From: Saccoglossus kowalevskii
Taxonomy: Eukaryota > Hemichordata > Enteropneusta > Harrimaniidae
Direction of reading: 5' to 3'
Assembly: GCF_000003605.2 (NCBI RefSeq)
Contig: NW_003155738.1
Coordinates: forward strand, 268,201-296,323
DNA: 28,123 nucleotides
The position numbers were made by a program, and so were the translations under genes. The notes beneath the pieces were generated by a model, which did not search any database, was not told where the DNA came from, and was given only the letters and a program-made list of their open reading frames with translations. Below, piece by piece: positions 10,495 through 27,247 of the stretch (the first letter of the stretch is position 1; each line of letters starts with the position of its first letter).

Positions 10495-11962
10495 TTATAA
10501 CCTAGGATGGCCAAAACAAAACGGTGGATCGTGTTGAATATGTTTCAATAAAACACGCTTATACCTCTATGAAAATCCCCATATTTCATCGGAAAAATAT
10601 TTTCCGCCAAAATAAAGATTTATCAAAAAAAGAAATATATAAACAAGTTCAAAAATACTCATTATCCGTATAACCTATATATAAAATGCGTTTGAAATGT
10701 TTTTAATAGCTTTCTTTGCCAACATTACCACCGATTTTTTTTTTCATTTCTGAAGCGATTCACCTTTCAAACGGAATATACTAAATTCTTTATAAGAATA
10801 ACTCTTTATAATTCAATGATGGACCGATATAAAAGTGGTCTTCCTTTTCCAGCGACCTGTGTAGCAATATTATGTCAATGTACGTAATTAACCAACACAC
10901 TCACGATCAGTTCAATATACATGAGGGGAGGTGATTGTGGACTCAATTTCAGAAGACTGGAAAACAGTGTTTTCGAGGCGGTAGCTGTCATTTTGTTATG
11001 ACACTCCCTATGTTGCATTATGATTTTATTTGTGTAATGCTTTTTGTGTCTGACTTTGAAAACGTGTAAACGATCATTCATTGTCACCCTGGTCAATTAC
11101 TGTACCATATAAAATAAGGTTCTTGGAAGAAATTATAAGTATTCATGCATAATAACGCGCATTGTCCATGTTGACCACTATTTCTGTTAGACTCAAAGAA
11201 AAATAATTATCTCTAAATTATGTCCGACTTTAAAATTCCCGGATTCCTTAGCATTGTGTTTCAGTAATCAAAAAACAATCTATGTGTTTTCCAAATTATA
11301 TAAATATATCGGACAATATATTACATGCTCAGTATTTGACGATGATTGTGTTTGTGTGAGTATGCACGTTGAGCAAAAGCAACAATTTGTATTCACCGTT
11401 ACGAGAATTTTCGCGAAACGGTCCTTTCTGTTCAATTCAGTCCCATTAATACAGTAAAACAAATTGACTCGGAGAGGTGTGTGCATGTCGCAATATTATT
11501 TTATACAGCCTGAGTTTGTTTCATTGTAAAGAAGGACGCCGTTAGCACGAGGACCCCGAGACACCCCGGCCTGGATGCCAGTGCTTGCATATTATTTGCT
11601 TTTTGAGCCCTGTTTTTACTGTGATTTTTCGAATTTAGCAACAAATACTTAACGACATTTCACAAATTCAGCTCTCCCGCGGGTACCAACTTACACTTTC
11701 TTTTCTTGTCCTCACACAAGTCACAAAGCAACGCCCTCATCGGTATGATACCCGGGACTTGGACTACGCTTTGTTGCGTATGGTATGTATGCTAAAGTGT
11801 TTTTTTCCATGTAGATTGTTAACAGAGACTCTCGTAAATCTTTCCACATTATGTGGCATTTGCACTGTGTGGAATCATAAAATGTGGTTTGAGAACCAAA
11901 CACTCTAACTGGTGTAATTTATTACACGTGCGAATGAATATACGGGACTTTCACATTTCCTA

Positions 11963-12211
11963 TACTGTAGATGTACATGTATTAAGTATTACAATGTATT
12001 ATTCATTGGGTTTTAATTTCGCTATTTTCGCTGATAAGTAAAATCTAGTACGTTCATGGTGAAATTCGCTAAATTAAATCTATGTGAACATGTGAAACAA
12101 CAATAAAACTCATTGTTTCCTTGATAAATTTGTGAAATTAAAAGACAGTGAATATGCTTAAAACACAAACAGTGAAATTAAATGTCAGTGAAAATAAATG
12201 GTTTTACAGTA
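11963..12211. mobile_element. Dispersed repeat with TACTGTA ends, copy 1
   Basis: About 249 bp, starting TACTGTAGATG and ending GGTTTTACAGTA, so the termini are short inverted repeats with TA at the edge. Internal landmarks shared in order with 24535-24750 include TTCATTGGGTTTTAATT, AAGTAAAATC, ATAAA/CTCATT, GTGAATATGCT and GTGAAATTAAATGTCAGTG. No ORF, so probably a non-autonomous DNA transposon. Confidence 0.75.
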
Positions 12212-12711
12212 TATTTTGATAAATTTATGTGAGTTTGTTAAGCGTGTTTTCCAGATTGGTATTTATCCAATACGATATGACAACATACAACCGGGGTGAT
12301 GTCCCAAGAGCTGGGGCAATTGAACAAATTAAACGTCAAGGAATTAAACTTTCCGGCCCGAAGCAACTAGTCCAGAATTAGAGAAAAATAAGACGCTTCT
12401 CCTGTATAATTACTGACAACCAGTCTAGAATTATTTTTTCAATCAATAAAGTTTTTTTGCATATATATATGCACAATTGTGATTGTTTTGTCAAATTTAT
12501 GAAACAGAGTATGTTACAACTTTGATGGCCTGAAACTATGGAAATTCCATGATCCAAGGTTCATGGGACCGACGAACTTGCTGTTTAACCATGCTTATTC
12601 CAGTTTCTATAAGCAAACTTTTCCATGTGTATGCTGCAATTCTGAAAAATAAATGCAATTACATGTAAATCTGACCATTGTTGCAGCATATCTTTAAAGC
12701 GCGGTAGTCGT

Positions 12712-12762
12712 CGCGTTGCGCATGTGCAAGATATATGGGTCTCATATAAACAAAGATGGCGA
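12712..12762 (+). promoter_or_regulatory. Promoter-like motif cluster (NRF1-like, YY1-like)
   Basis: TTGCGCATGTGCA (12716-12728) is one base from the NRF1 consensus (YGCGCAYGCGC). CAAAGATGGCGAC (12751-12763) matches the YY1 motif and carries an ATG in its centre. Both lie in the inverted-repeat-bounded segment. The combination is typical of CpG-type animal promoters, but no transcript evidence is available here. Confidence 0.4.
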
Positions 12763-12820
12763 CTTTGACTGTTGTGCAGATCAATGAGTGCGAACTGACA
12801 CGTTTCCAAGCTTTAATTGG
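12756..12820 (+). CDS. Possible orphan first coding exon (unrecognised)
   Basis: The ATG inside the YY1-like motif opens 21 codons (MATLTVVQINECELTRFQAL, then I) and runs into GG|GTAATT, an acceptable splice donor. In-frame translation through the donor stops at once (TAA), as expected for an intron start. I do not recognise the peptide and find no convincing second exon on the plus strand up to 17 kb. It may be a real first exon of an unseen gene, a non-coding transcript, or chance. Confidence 0.25.
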
Positions 12821-12982
12821 GTAATTTTCATGTGATTGGAAGATATAGGAGTCACCGGCGATAATTAGTGCAATTTGCGCCCAGGTCAAACCTCATACTT
12901 GTGATTTCCATTTGAAGAGCGCATTGGATTGTGGGAAAATCAATGTTTATCAACACAAATGTCGACAACTACCGCGCTTTAA

Positions 12983-15900
12983 GTATTGTGTAAACACACA
13001 TGGCGCTGCAGCTGTGGCACAAATGCACTGAATAATTGTAGAATGAGATCTTCATAGCAGCTTTACTCTATTTGTAGAGTATCTAACATCAAAAGATGTT
13101 TTTCATGATATGGTATGCAATAAATTCAATTTATGGTTTATACGTGCTTCCAATGAAACAGTGCATTCATATCATAAATTGCACCTCATAAATTTAATAC
13201 TAATCAATTAAATACCACAATAAGAGTTTATTGACAAAAAGGAAACAGAAAAAATATATGCTAATGCTGAGAAATTACAACAATATTAAACTGTTCAGCC
13301 TTAATGAGACATGCAAAATAGCTGTGAAACGTATCCAAAAAGAAAATATTAAATTTGAAATTGCATCCATTCCTTCCCAAGATAAACTGGGACTATACCA
13401 AGGTGGCCCAAGCAACTTGCATTGCTATGGACCGACCATTTTAACATTAAGTCTTAATATCTCCTTATATCACCTGCCATCTCCAGAAATCTAGTCATAC
13501 ATTTCAGTCTGAACTGGAGCTTATTCCACCTCTTCTAAATATTTCTACTTATTTTACACCTTTCCTGCATTTGTCTAAATAAATGATCTGTTACAATTAA
13601 ACTTGCATCAGTACCATTCAAGAGTGACAAGTTGTTTTTTTGTTAAATTTTTTAAATCATTGCAATACTGAAAAAAAATGGCCAAAAATGACCTTTTAAT
13701 CAAAAATCATATTAAACGGTGTTACTTCCAATCTCATGAACGTCCCACATAGGCAAAGGTTCAAATTTTGTTAAAGGTGGGGTTATTGCCATTTTTAATT
13801 TGGTTAATTTTTTTCTTTATCAACTGTTTTCTGTTTATTTGCCATTCTTTGTTTATCTCAGCAAAACTAAACAACTATTAAAATTTAACATATGCTTACA
13901 ATAATCAGGTTTGGAAATACATATATCCAACAATTATTAAAATGTAAAAATGATCCATAACATAATATGTGTGTATATTAGTTAAATAATCACAAAAGGT
14001 AGTATATGATGACAATTCAAATTCCCCCAGTATAAACAAAGCCAATATCACCATCACGTTGCATGTAGAAAGCTTATGAAATGATTATTACAAATGTATT
14101 CAACAAAATTTTAATTATTGCTCCACCAAATGCTAATTCAACTTATTGGATTCAATAATGTACAGAATTTCTATTTTTTTAATTGACTTTTCAAACAATT
14201 TCTGTGGAATGCTTAAAAATATCTATTGGTCTAACAGACAGCATTATTTAATTAACAAGTGCACAACGTCCAATCAGTGGAGAATACCTCAATATAGAAT
14301 ACATGAAGTTTGCAAGAGTACAGTTTGATATGTGTAATGTTTAGCTACAACACTTTTGGCACAACAGTAACGCATATACATTATTCAATTTTTAATAGAA
14401 AGTGAAGAAATTGTTGTATATACAATAACTATAATATACAAGGTTAGTTTTTTTTTATATAATTACATAAATTAAAAAAAAAAATTAATCACTTCTAGTA
14501 TGTCCAGCTCTTGCATTTAGCTGTATTGAACTTGGAAGAAAGTTATCATTTTATCCGCAAAATTATAGTTTTATTTTTACTTTAGTGTCATAAAAAAATT
14601 AATAGTTGGGTTTTATGACAGCTTTTTTCAACACCTCAGACATACAGGACAATTTTTATTTGACTGATGATGTGGTTAAATAAACAACCCATCAACAAAA
14701 ATAAAATATACCACAAAAAAGAAGGCAGTTACAATATCGTATTATGGAAAGCAGAGCACAAATTATTAAATATTTCACCATGGATAATGTGTACAGATAA
14801 ATCTGCTATATTTTTATTTATTATCCATGACAAATAGGCAATTCACTGGCTTGTGTCATTTGCACCTCTGCATTAATCACGTCAGACAATCCAATTTGGT
14901 GCCATTGCTCAGTTGTATGCATTATATTATGCAATTACAAATCATAACAGGTTTTACATATCTACGAGTTATTATTTTTCTGTTTTTAGTATTAGTGCAA
15001 AAACCAATTTTAAAATGATGTGCTCTTATTAGTATTACAATGGTTTTGAAGTTGTTTCATCATCACCATAGAAGTTTAATTGGGTCACATGAGCAATGCA
15101 ACCAACGTGGCATTGCTCTAAAATATATGGCTAAGATTAGATAAGTCTAGAAGTCATTGGTGCAAGCATATAACTAAGTAGGTCTACTTTCAATACCCCT
15201 TGCTACCAAACAATTCTGCCCACCTCCAATCTTGTACAAAATTTCTTGTACAATGTCAATTTTAGGTTTTTTACACGTGTACTCACTGGTTTTTATAACT
15301 ACAGTGACGATCAATACATAGGTTCGCTTTGGGAAAAGAAAGCAATTGCAGAAACAATATCAATATGTACATGCAAAAAAATATTTTATTTCAAATTTTT
15401 AATAATTAAAATTATTACTATACTGAGGGGAATTGGAAGAAAAAAAAAATGTATCTTTTTAGTGGTGCTTGTTTGGAATGAGAACATAAGTATTATATCA
15501 ATCTTTAATAAAAGGTTGGTAACTTCGTGGCAGGGCATGGTATCTGATAGACAATTTTGAGAAATTTCAAACACTGCCATTGGAACACCCTATTAGCATG
15601 AAGCAAATGATGAAATGTAATTATTTTGACCATTTAACAAACATGCATTCTTCCTGACATACCAAGGATATTTAAGTGTTGTTGATTACCTATTCAGTAA
15701 ACAGTTCACTGGTTTTTGAACCTATTAACATCTCCAATGTAATTTCACATACAAGTACAAGTGTGATGTTTACACGTCTAGAAAACTGTAGACAAATTAC
15801 AAATATGTTTTTCTTTTTTGTATCTACAAAGTATTAACGGGACACCTGGCAACAATTCACTGAGGTATTAGAAAGCATAAATAATATTAAACTGTATATA

Positions 15901-16294
15901 GAGTACCGGTATGTACAGTCAACCCAAAATGGCACACACTCTGTTTATGAAAAATCTTTCAAACACAAGTAAGAATAATAACCTCTTAGACTTTTATAAA
16001 ACCGAATTTGGGATCACGACCCCCCCCCCCCCCGATTAGTGTCCTGTGTGGCATTCTTGAATCTAAGATTCTGTAAGTATCGCTGAATATCAGTAGTGTA
16101 GAGTACAGAAACAAAATGCCCAACTGGGACTTGACATTAAAGGTAATTCTGTAGCCCGGGACAAGCAAAATTGCCATTCATGATAGCATCTCATTGGCTA
16201 GAATAGACTACTAGTTATACTATAAAATCTGTATTAGAAGCCACATCCATTCTTTATCAATAATTGAGAACCAAACATTCACATGATGCTGTAT
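12983..16294. other. Intergenic region, middle part
   Basis: Very AT-rich. I see no recognisable exon, RNA gene or full transposon. Open frames such as 13231-13494 and 15246-15560 (plus) have low-complexity AT-driven composition and no motif. Contains a TACCGGTA octamer (15904) and a C run (16020-16033). Confidence 0.65.
16020..16033 (+). repeat. Poly-C run
   Basis: Fourteen consecutive C, in the intergenic region. Confidence 0.95.
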
Positions 16295-16372
16295 TACCGT
16301 AAAAGCAACACCCGGTCTGTTCCATTTCCAATTTTATTAGAAGCAGTGGTTTCTAATACAAATTTTACAGTA
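16295..16372. mobile_element. Short MITE with TACCGTAAAA / TTTTACAGTA ends
   Basis: 78 bp with 10-bp inverted ends matching at 9 positions and TA at both edges. The interior includes TATTAGAAGCAGTGGTTTCT. The related word ATTAGAAGC recurs just upstream (16232) and elsewhere in the window. The termini resemble those of the repeats at 11963 and 24535, suggesting one superfamily. Confidence 0.55.
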
Positions 16373-17144
16373 GTAAATATATAGACAATATACATTTCAA
16401 ACAAGCGAGTTTAAAAGTTAACATTAAACACAATAACTTCTCCAGCAATAACCAGAAGTGGGAATAACATTGTATGGTCAGGTAAATGCTTCTATGCAGA
16501 ACTAGAGTACCATAAATGTTTTTTTTTAATTTGTAGTTAATTCACAGATTTTTTTATTGAAGTTATATAACTGAAATGGTTACATGTTCATATCCATTTA
16601 CTTTAGCAGATTTCAGTTATCAGCAAAAACCCAGTTCATAGTAAGATAATACTGAAAGGTGGGGATGGGAATGGAGGTGGGTTATCCTAATATGAACTGT
16701 ATTTATAAGTTATAAGCAAGAGTATAGGTCTGGGTTAAAATCAAAGATGCGACCTATAATTTAGCCTTTTTGCTGCAGTATAAGAAAACATAATTTCAAG
16801 ACTGCCACCTTCCTGTTGCTATAAAAGCCAGTCGTTGATATTATGATAATGTTTTAGTTTATTGATTGTATACATGACTTTCTTAACAAATTGGTCTCTC
16901 ATGACTGAACAGTATTTTCAGCAGTAATGTGAATGTAATAACGATGACCTCATAACAAAATTAGCCACACCAGGCTACCTAATACTGGCTACAATTGGAA
17001 GAGACCACCTATCAAAAATACTCATCCACATAACTACTCTTACAGTGCCACATTGTTATTTTACGTTATATCACCACACTGCAAAACCAGTCAACCAAGA
17101 GGAGAGCCAAGAAAATAAGGGTTAAATCATCAGCTACTTTGAAC
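16373..17144 (-). other. 3' flank / 3' UTR of the SYPL-like gene
   Basis: Downstream of the SYPL-like stop codon on the minus strand; contains a candidate poly(A) signal at 16858-16863. A G-rich patch lies at 16660-16682. No other coding signal was seen. Confidence 0.5.
16858..16863 (-). terminator. Candidate poly(A) signal for the SYPL-like gene
   Basis: AATAAA on the minus strand, about 280 bases past the stop codon at 17145-17147. It was the first canonical hexamer found downstream; the actual cleavage site is not visible. Confidence 0.4.
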
Positions 17145-23253
<6,109 letters not shown>

Positions 23254-24287
23254 GTTGAATTTTCCGAGCGACTGTATATCTTGTGACGAGACTATTGTAC
23301 ACCTGTAAAGCGATCAATGATTGGTTCAAAAGAAGATTGTCGTTTTTATTACACCAATCAACATTGCTGTTCAAAAGGAAAATGGGAAGGGCAAATCAGA
23401 CGATGATCTCATACTCACCCGGTACCAGGTCATATTTATTTTTGTTTTATTACCGAGTCTGTTATCAATGTGAAAAATGGTATTGTAATATATATTCTGG
23501 GTAGCATAAATTGAAATACAGAAACTGCCGCCGGTACTACAAAAATACTAATAATGAAGTAGCATCCTCCCATGAGCCTTTGCGCCGACCGCCATTTTAA
23601 AAGCAGAAGCCCGGCGTGTAGGTAGGTTTTGTATTTGAAGTAAATTAAAAAAAGTATGCTTCGTTTAAGATGTTACAATTTAAATACGTTTTCCAGTGCA
23701 CATAAAACTGCATGTTAATCCTCGCTTCAGATGTGCAGTACAGCACATTTGTGCATAACGTTATCAGTTAGTTAGCGCAAATACAGCTCAAGCGACTGTC
23801 GACTACAAATGTGAAATTGCGTTGTCATAATGATTGATAATCAACAGAGTAGATGAATGATATTTCGACCAGATTCACAACTTCGTGCTCATCTTTGCAA
23901 TTATATTCGCTCTCAGAGTAGCCAGCTAAAACAAAGAGTTCAGAAGGTACCCGCCCCTCTAACGGTATATGAAAACATAGATTTATTGTCAATGATCTTT
24001 TATATAAAAACACACCATGAATGAGAAAAGTAAAGCGGGATCTGGGCTAATAACCCGAATCTGCAATTATGTAATTTGTAACGCTATGCTAAATATAAAT
24101 TTTAAATTATATTTTTGAGTTTGAATCAATCAACGTATCTGGAAACACGTACATGTAGTCACAGTTTAGTAACCGTGATGTAGCAGACAGTGTTGTCTAT
24201 TATTGTGGACAGCATATCACCATTACCAGTTTCCAATTGATCCGAAGTAAGATATGATTTTGACAATTTTTTTTTTGCTTTCTCTAG
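23254..24287. promoter_or_regulatory. Intergenic spacer and probable shared promoter, SYPL-like / PSMA5
   Basis: About 1.07 kb separates the two divergent start codons, with no gene between. A GC-richer patch at 23525-23625 contains CCGCCATTTT (23589-23598), a YY1-type site on the minus strand identical in ten bases to the one upstream of MON2. On the plus strand the same patch runs into GTGTAG|GTAGGT (donor at 23622), and a strong pyrimidine tract with TCTCTAG ends at 24287. So PSMA5 probably has a non-coding first exon ending at 23621. A small minus-strand frame at 23825-24013 is unsupported. Confidence 0.45.
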
Positions 24288-24355
24288 CTATAAAGTGTTT
24301 TTTGATATCAATATCCAGGATTCAGGATGTTTCTCACTCGTTCGGAATATGACAG
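24288..24355 (+). other. Probable PSMA5 exon: 5' UTR portion plus first codons
   Basis: The acceptor TTTTTTTTTTGCTTTCTCTAG ends at 24287 in the spliced reading, placing 39 bases of 5' UTR before the ATG at 24327. The match to a 3' splice site is strong by eye, but unproven without RNA. Confidence 0.5.
24327..24355 (+). CDS. PSMA5: PSMA5 coding exon 1 (residues 1-9 plus 2 bases)
   Basis: ATGTTTCTCACTCG... encodes MFLTRSEYD plus AG of Arg10; donor GTACGT. Confidence 0.95.
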
Positions 24356-27247
24356 GTACGTATATATATATTTGTATCTTATTCTGGTTATATAATGTGT
24401 ATATATATTCTCGATCACTGGGTATCGTGCAACGAACAACTAAAACATTGAAATGTTAGCAAATATGTTCCCAAATCATGTTATTTTTCAGGCAGCAACA
24501 TTCCTAAACAATGTATACAAATATCAATGTTGTTTACTGTAAATGCATTAATTATTCACTGGGTTTTAATTCTGCCATTTTTCCTGATTCTAGTAAGTAA
24601 AATCCCCTAAATTGAATCTATGAGAACATTTAAAATAATAATAAAAGTCATTATTTTCCTTGACAAATTTTTAAAATTAAAACTGTGAATATGCTGAAAT
24701 CATCAAAATAGTGAAATTAAATGTCAGTGAAAATAAATGGTTTTATAATATCCTAAAATTTGATTGCACTACATTACCATAAGGTAAAGTTGAAAAATGG
24801 GATGTCAGTCTAAGGTCAAGAATAAAGTCTTACAAATCATACAAAGTAACAATTGAATTTGTGGTCGTATATGCTATACCCATTTACTATTAAAATCAAT
24901 TTATTCATATATATACATGTATGTTGACTCCAATTAATTATTTTATTTTAGGGGTGTCAACACTTTTTCTCCTGAAGGACGTCTCTTCCAAGTTGAGTAT
25001 GCAATAGAAGCAATTAAGGTATGCAGTGATTAATTGTGATCGCTTTCATTTTGGCATTTTGATGGTCTTAAAAGATTAGGGGTCTGAAGGTACATTTTTT
25101 GTTTTTTAAATACTCCCCTGGACTAACCTTTTTGAAATTGGAGCCCACTGTTTAATTGCAGATAACATTCTTTATAACAGACTAGTTTGTGTTGCAGATG
25201 CTCGGGGGAAAAATAGATTTTCATATTTATAACCATTCAGTCATATTGTATAGTTTTATGACTTTCTGTAATTTACATGAATATTTTTTTTAATTTGATA
25301 TCGAAACTGACAATTTTAAAGGTTAAGCACTACAAGCAACACCTCCTTCTCATGTTGGCCATACTGGTTCCTTTGATGATCCATACTTGTTAATTTTGTA
25401 GCAACAACACTATTGGATCTTATTTAAAGTGTAAGTCCGTTCTAGCAACATAACACTCCCAGATGCAAGAGAATGCAATTTTCATTTCTTATTATATCAA
25501 TTTCATTCTTGAGACATTTAGTTTTTCATCAAAATTCATGCATATTTAGTTCACCATCTTGATTCTACAGCAAAGGATTATGGGTAAATGATGACATCTG
25601 TTGTGAAAAATTGAAGAAATGATTTCATCTATAATTTCTAAAGTAGGATCTCAAACTGTTAACATGTTAGCATACTAGTGCCAACCATATACAGTGATTT
25701 GTATGGCAACACATCTGAAACTATTCATTTTTCTACCAAATGCTCAATTTTTCATATATTTTATACAATATATCAATGAGTCGCTTATACAGTTTATATC
25801 ATGTGACACTAAAAACAAAATTACTTGAACAACTCAACTGTCAATTTTATTCAATACTGGAGAAATATGGAGCCTGTGCACTGAAGTATATGAAACAAAA
25901 CTAGTTCAGATAAGTACCACTTAGTAAATGTTAATAGCACTACTAGTTACACAGCTTAGTTCAGGATGGATACAGGCAGACTTCCACTGTTATGTACCAT
26001 ACCATACAAAGCTCTCTTGTACTATAAACAAGCAATAGAATAGAATAGTACTTTATTGACACATAAAGAAAACGTTACATTTCTTTTTTGGTTATGGACA
26101 TCAATGAAGCATTAGTAATGTATTAAGTAAAAATATATAATATAGCATACTATGCAGAATGGAAGTCTGAAAAACTGCTGGTTATCTAAACTACATGATC
26201 TAAAGAAAACGTATAGTAAACAAGTTAATATACAACCAACGAAACGCTTCCAAGAACTATGTAAAGTATATTATATCAATACATGGGTAAAATGTTATTC
26301 AAAAATCACAGATGACAGGAAAGCAGTCAGGTTATTTTACATGTTTTTGAATGAGTTGCCACAAATTAAATATTGAAACAGGTCGACATCAAAGACCTAA
26401 AATTCCACTACAGAATAGAACCCGTGAAAAATGTAACAGAATTGAAGACAAACATTTTACAACTGACCTATGATATTAGCAACCATGAAAAATTTATACA
26501 AATAATAAACAACCAACACATTACATTAATCCATAAAAACATAATGTAGATTAAAAAGGAACTTGTTATAAAATACATGCTCATTCAGTTTTATGTAATT
26601 TGCGGTCTATACAATTATGTAAAACATAACACCAAAAACGAAATGTCATATTATCTTTACGATGTTAATAAAGAGTTCTATTCTATAGATATATATTACA
26701 CATGTATAAATTGTTGACCGTGAACAGGGTACAAACAAGTGTTATGCTATTTTCAATGACCAAAAATAACGAATTTTATTTTCACTTGTGTCTTTGCCAC
26801 ATTTTTAATTTCTTTTATTATAATTTTATACATGATTAATATTCACACTGAAATATTAAACTAATTCATATCAGTATTTCGCAAGTATATGAACAAATTT
26901 ATTTTCTTAATTTATTTCAACAGATGTGATGTCATATTTTACCCACAATTCAATATTTATAGAACGAAAAGTGATATAGAAAATGCACTTCCTTTCTAAA
27001 TATTTTCGTTTTGTTACAATTAGTTTGAATTATCAACTTATAACTGCGAGTGTGATGTGCATTGTTTTTATAACACAGCAGGACAACTTGTTCTAATTAA
27101 GTGTTTGAATCCGTTTGCAGCTTGGTTCCACTGCCATTGGTATCAAAACATCAGAAGGTGTTGTCATTGCTGTAGAAAAGCGAATTACTTCTTCATTAAT
27201 GGAACCTACAAGTATTGAAAAAATAGTAGAAGTAGATACACATATAG
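24327..27247 (+). CDS. PSMA5: Proteasome subunit alpha type-5, N-terminal three coding exons (partial)
   Basis: Alpha-5 subunit of the 20S proteasome core. Alpha rings are structural: they gate substrate entry and dock regulatory caps, and have no peptidase activity. Coding exons 24327-24355, 24952-25018 and 27121-27247 join in frame to 74 residues plus one base, of about 241 in the family. [10 protein letters not shown] then [20 protein letters not shown] is the proteasome alpha signature, with the YDR motif used in gate contacts, followed by [20 protein letters not shown]-type core and [16 protein letters not shown]. It is almost identical, from memory, to vertebrate PSMA5. Phases are 2, 0 and 1, all GT...AG. 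The remaining exons lie past the right edge. It diverges from the SYPL-like gene. Confidence 0.97.
24356..24951 (+). other. PSMA5 intron 1
   Basis: 596 bases; contains copy 2 of the TACTGTA-ended repeat (24535-24750). Acceptor TTATTTTAG. Confidence 0.9.
24535..24750. mobile_element. Dispersed repeat with TACTGTA ends, copy 2
   Basis: About 216 bp, starting TACTGTAAATGCATTAATTA and ending AATAAATGGTTTTATAATA. Collinear with 11963-12211 over most of its length (GTGAAATTAAATGTCAGTG plus the following AAAATAAATGG is shared exactly). The right terminus has lost the ACAGTA present in copy 1. Confidence 0.75.
24952..25018 (+). CDS. PSMA5: PSMA5 coding exon 2 (residues 10-32)
   Basis: 67 bases completing Arg10, then [20 protein letters not shown] and IK; donor GTATGC, phase 0. 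Confidence 0.97.
25019..27120 (+). other. PSMA5 intron 2
   Basis: 2,102 bases. Holds decayed LINE material (26034-26687). The stretches 25019-26033 and 26688-27120 are AT-rich with no recognised feature. Acceptor CCGTTTGCAG. Confidence 0.9.
26034..26687 (+). mobile_element. Decayed LINE with two opposed 3' tails
   Basis: Plus strand 26152-26376 encodes 74 residues ([13 protein letters not shown]..., [13 protein letters not shown]). After a frame change the next frame reads [18 protein letters not shown] and later IEDKHF, resembling the C-terminal HxLxIExGR...IEDExHF region of many non-LTR retrotransposons. The right end GTTAATAAAGAGTTCTATTC (26664-26683) is a LINE-type 3' tail. The left end is the same tail in the opposite orientation: on the minus strand 26034-26068 reads GTCAATAAAGTACTATTCTA. 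Upstream words also match (CCAAAAACGAAATGTCATAT on the right against CCAAAAAAGAAATGTAACG on the left). Frameshifts and stops make it inactive. LINE clade not assigned. Confidence 0.7.
27121..27247 (+). CDS. PSMA5: PSMA5 coding exon 3 (residues 33-74 plus 1 base)
   Basis: 127 bases from [20 protein letters not shown] to VDTHI and the first base of Gly75; donor GTAAAG at 27248, phase 1. The reading frame runs on into the intron for 17 further codons before a stop, which is read-through and not coding. Confidence 0.96.

Larger units (their letters stand above)
9511..12693. other. Intergenic region between MON2 and the SYPL-like gene, left part
   Basis: Holds the LINE end (9741-10100), a CTCF-like site (10480-10494) and a dispersed repeat (11963-12211). 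The stretches 10101-10479 and 10495-11962 have scattered GC-richer patches (for example around 11530-11580 and 11680-11760) but no ORF or exon with recognisable coding similarity. GGTTCGAGCCC at 10134-10144 resembles a Pol III B box, without a convincing A box or cloverleaf. Confidence 0.7.
12694..12982. mobile_element. 289-bp segment bounded by TTAA-ended inverted repeats
   Basis: The left end TTAAAGCGCGGTAGTCGTCG and the right end (read in reverse complement) TTAAAGCGCGGTAGTTGTCG differ at one of 20 positions. Both begin with TTAA, the target site of piggyBac-type elements, so this may be a MITE of that kind. The usual CCY piggyBac tip is absent, so the family is uncertain. The interior is unusually GC- and CpG-rich for this region and looks like a promoter (see the entries inside it). 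Confidence 0.65.
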
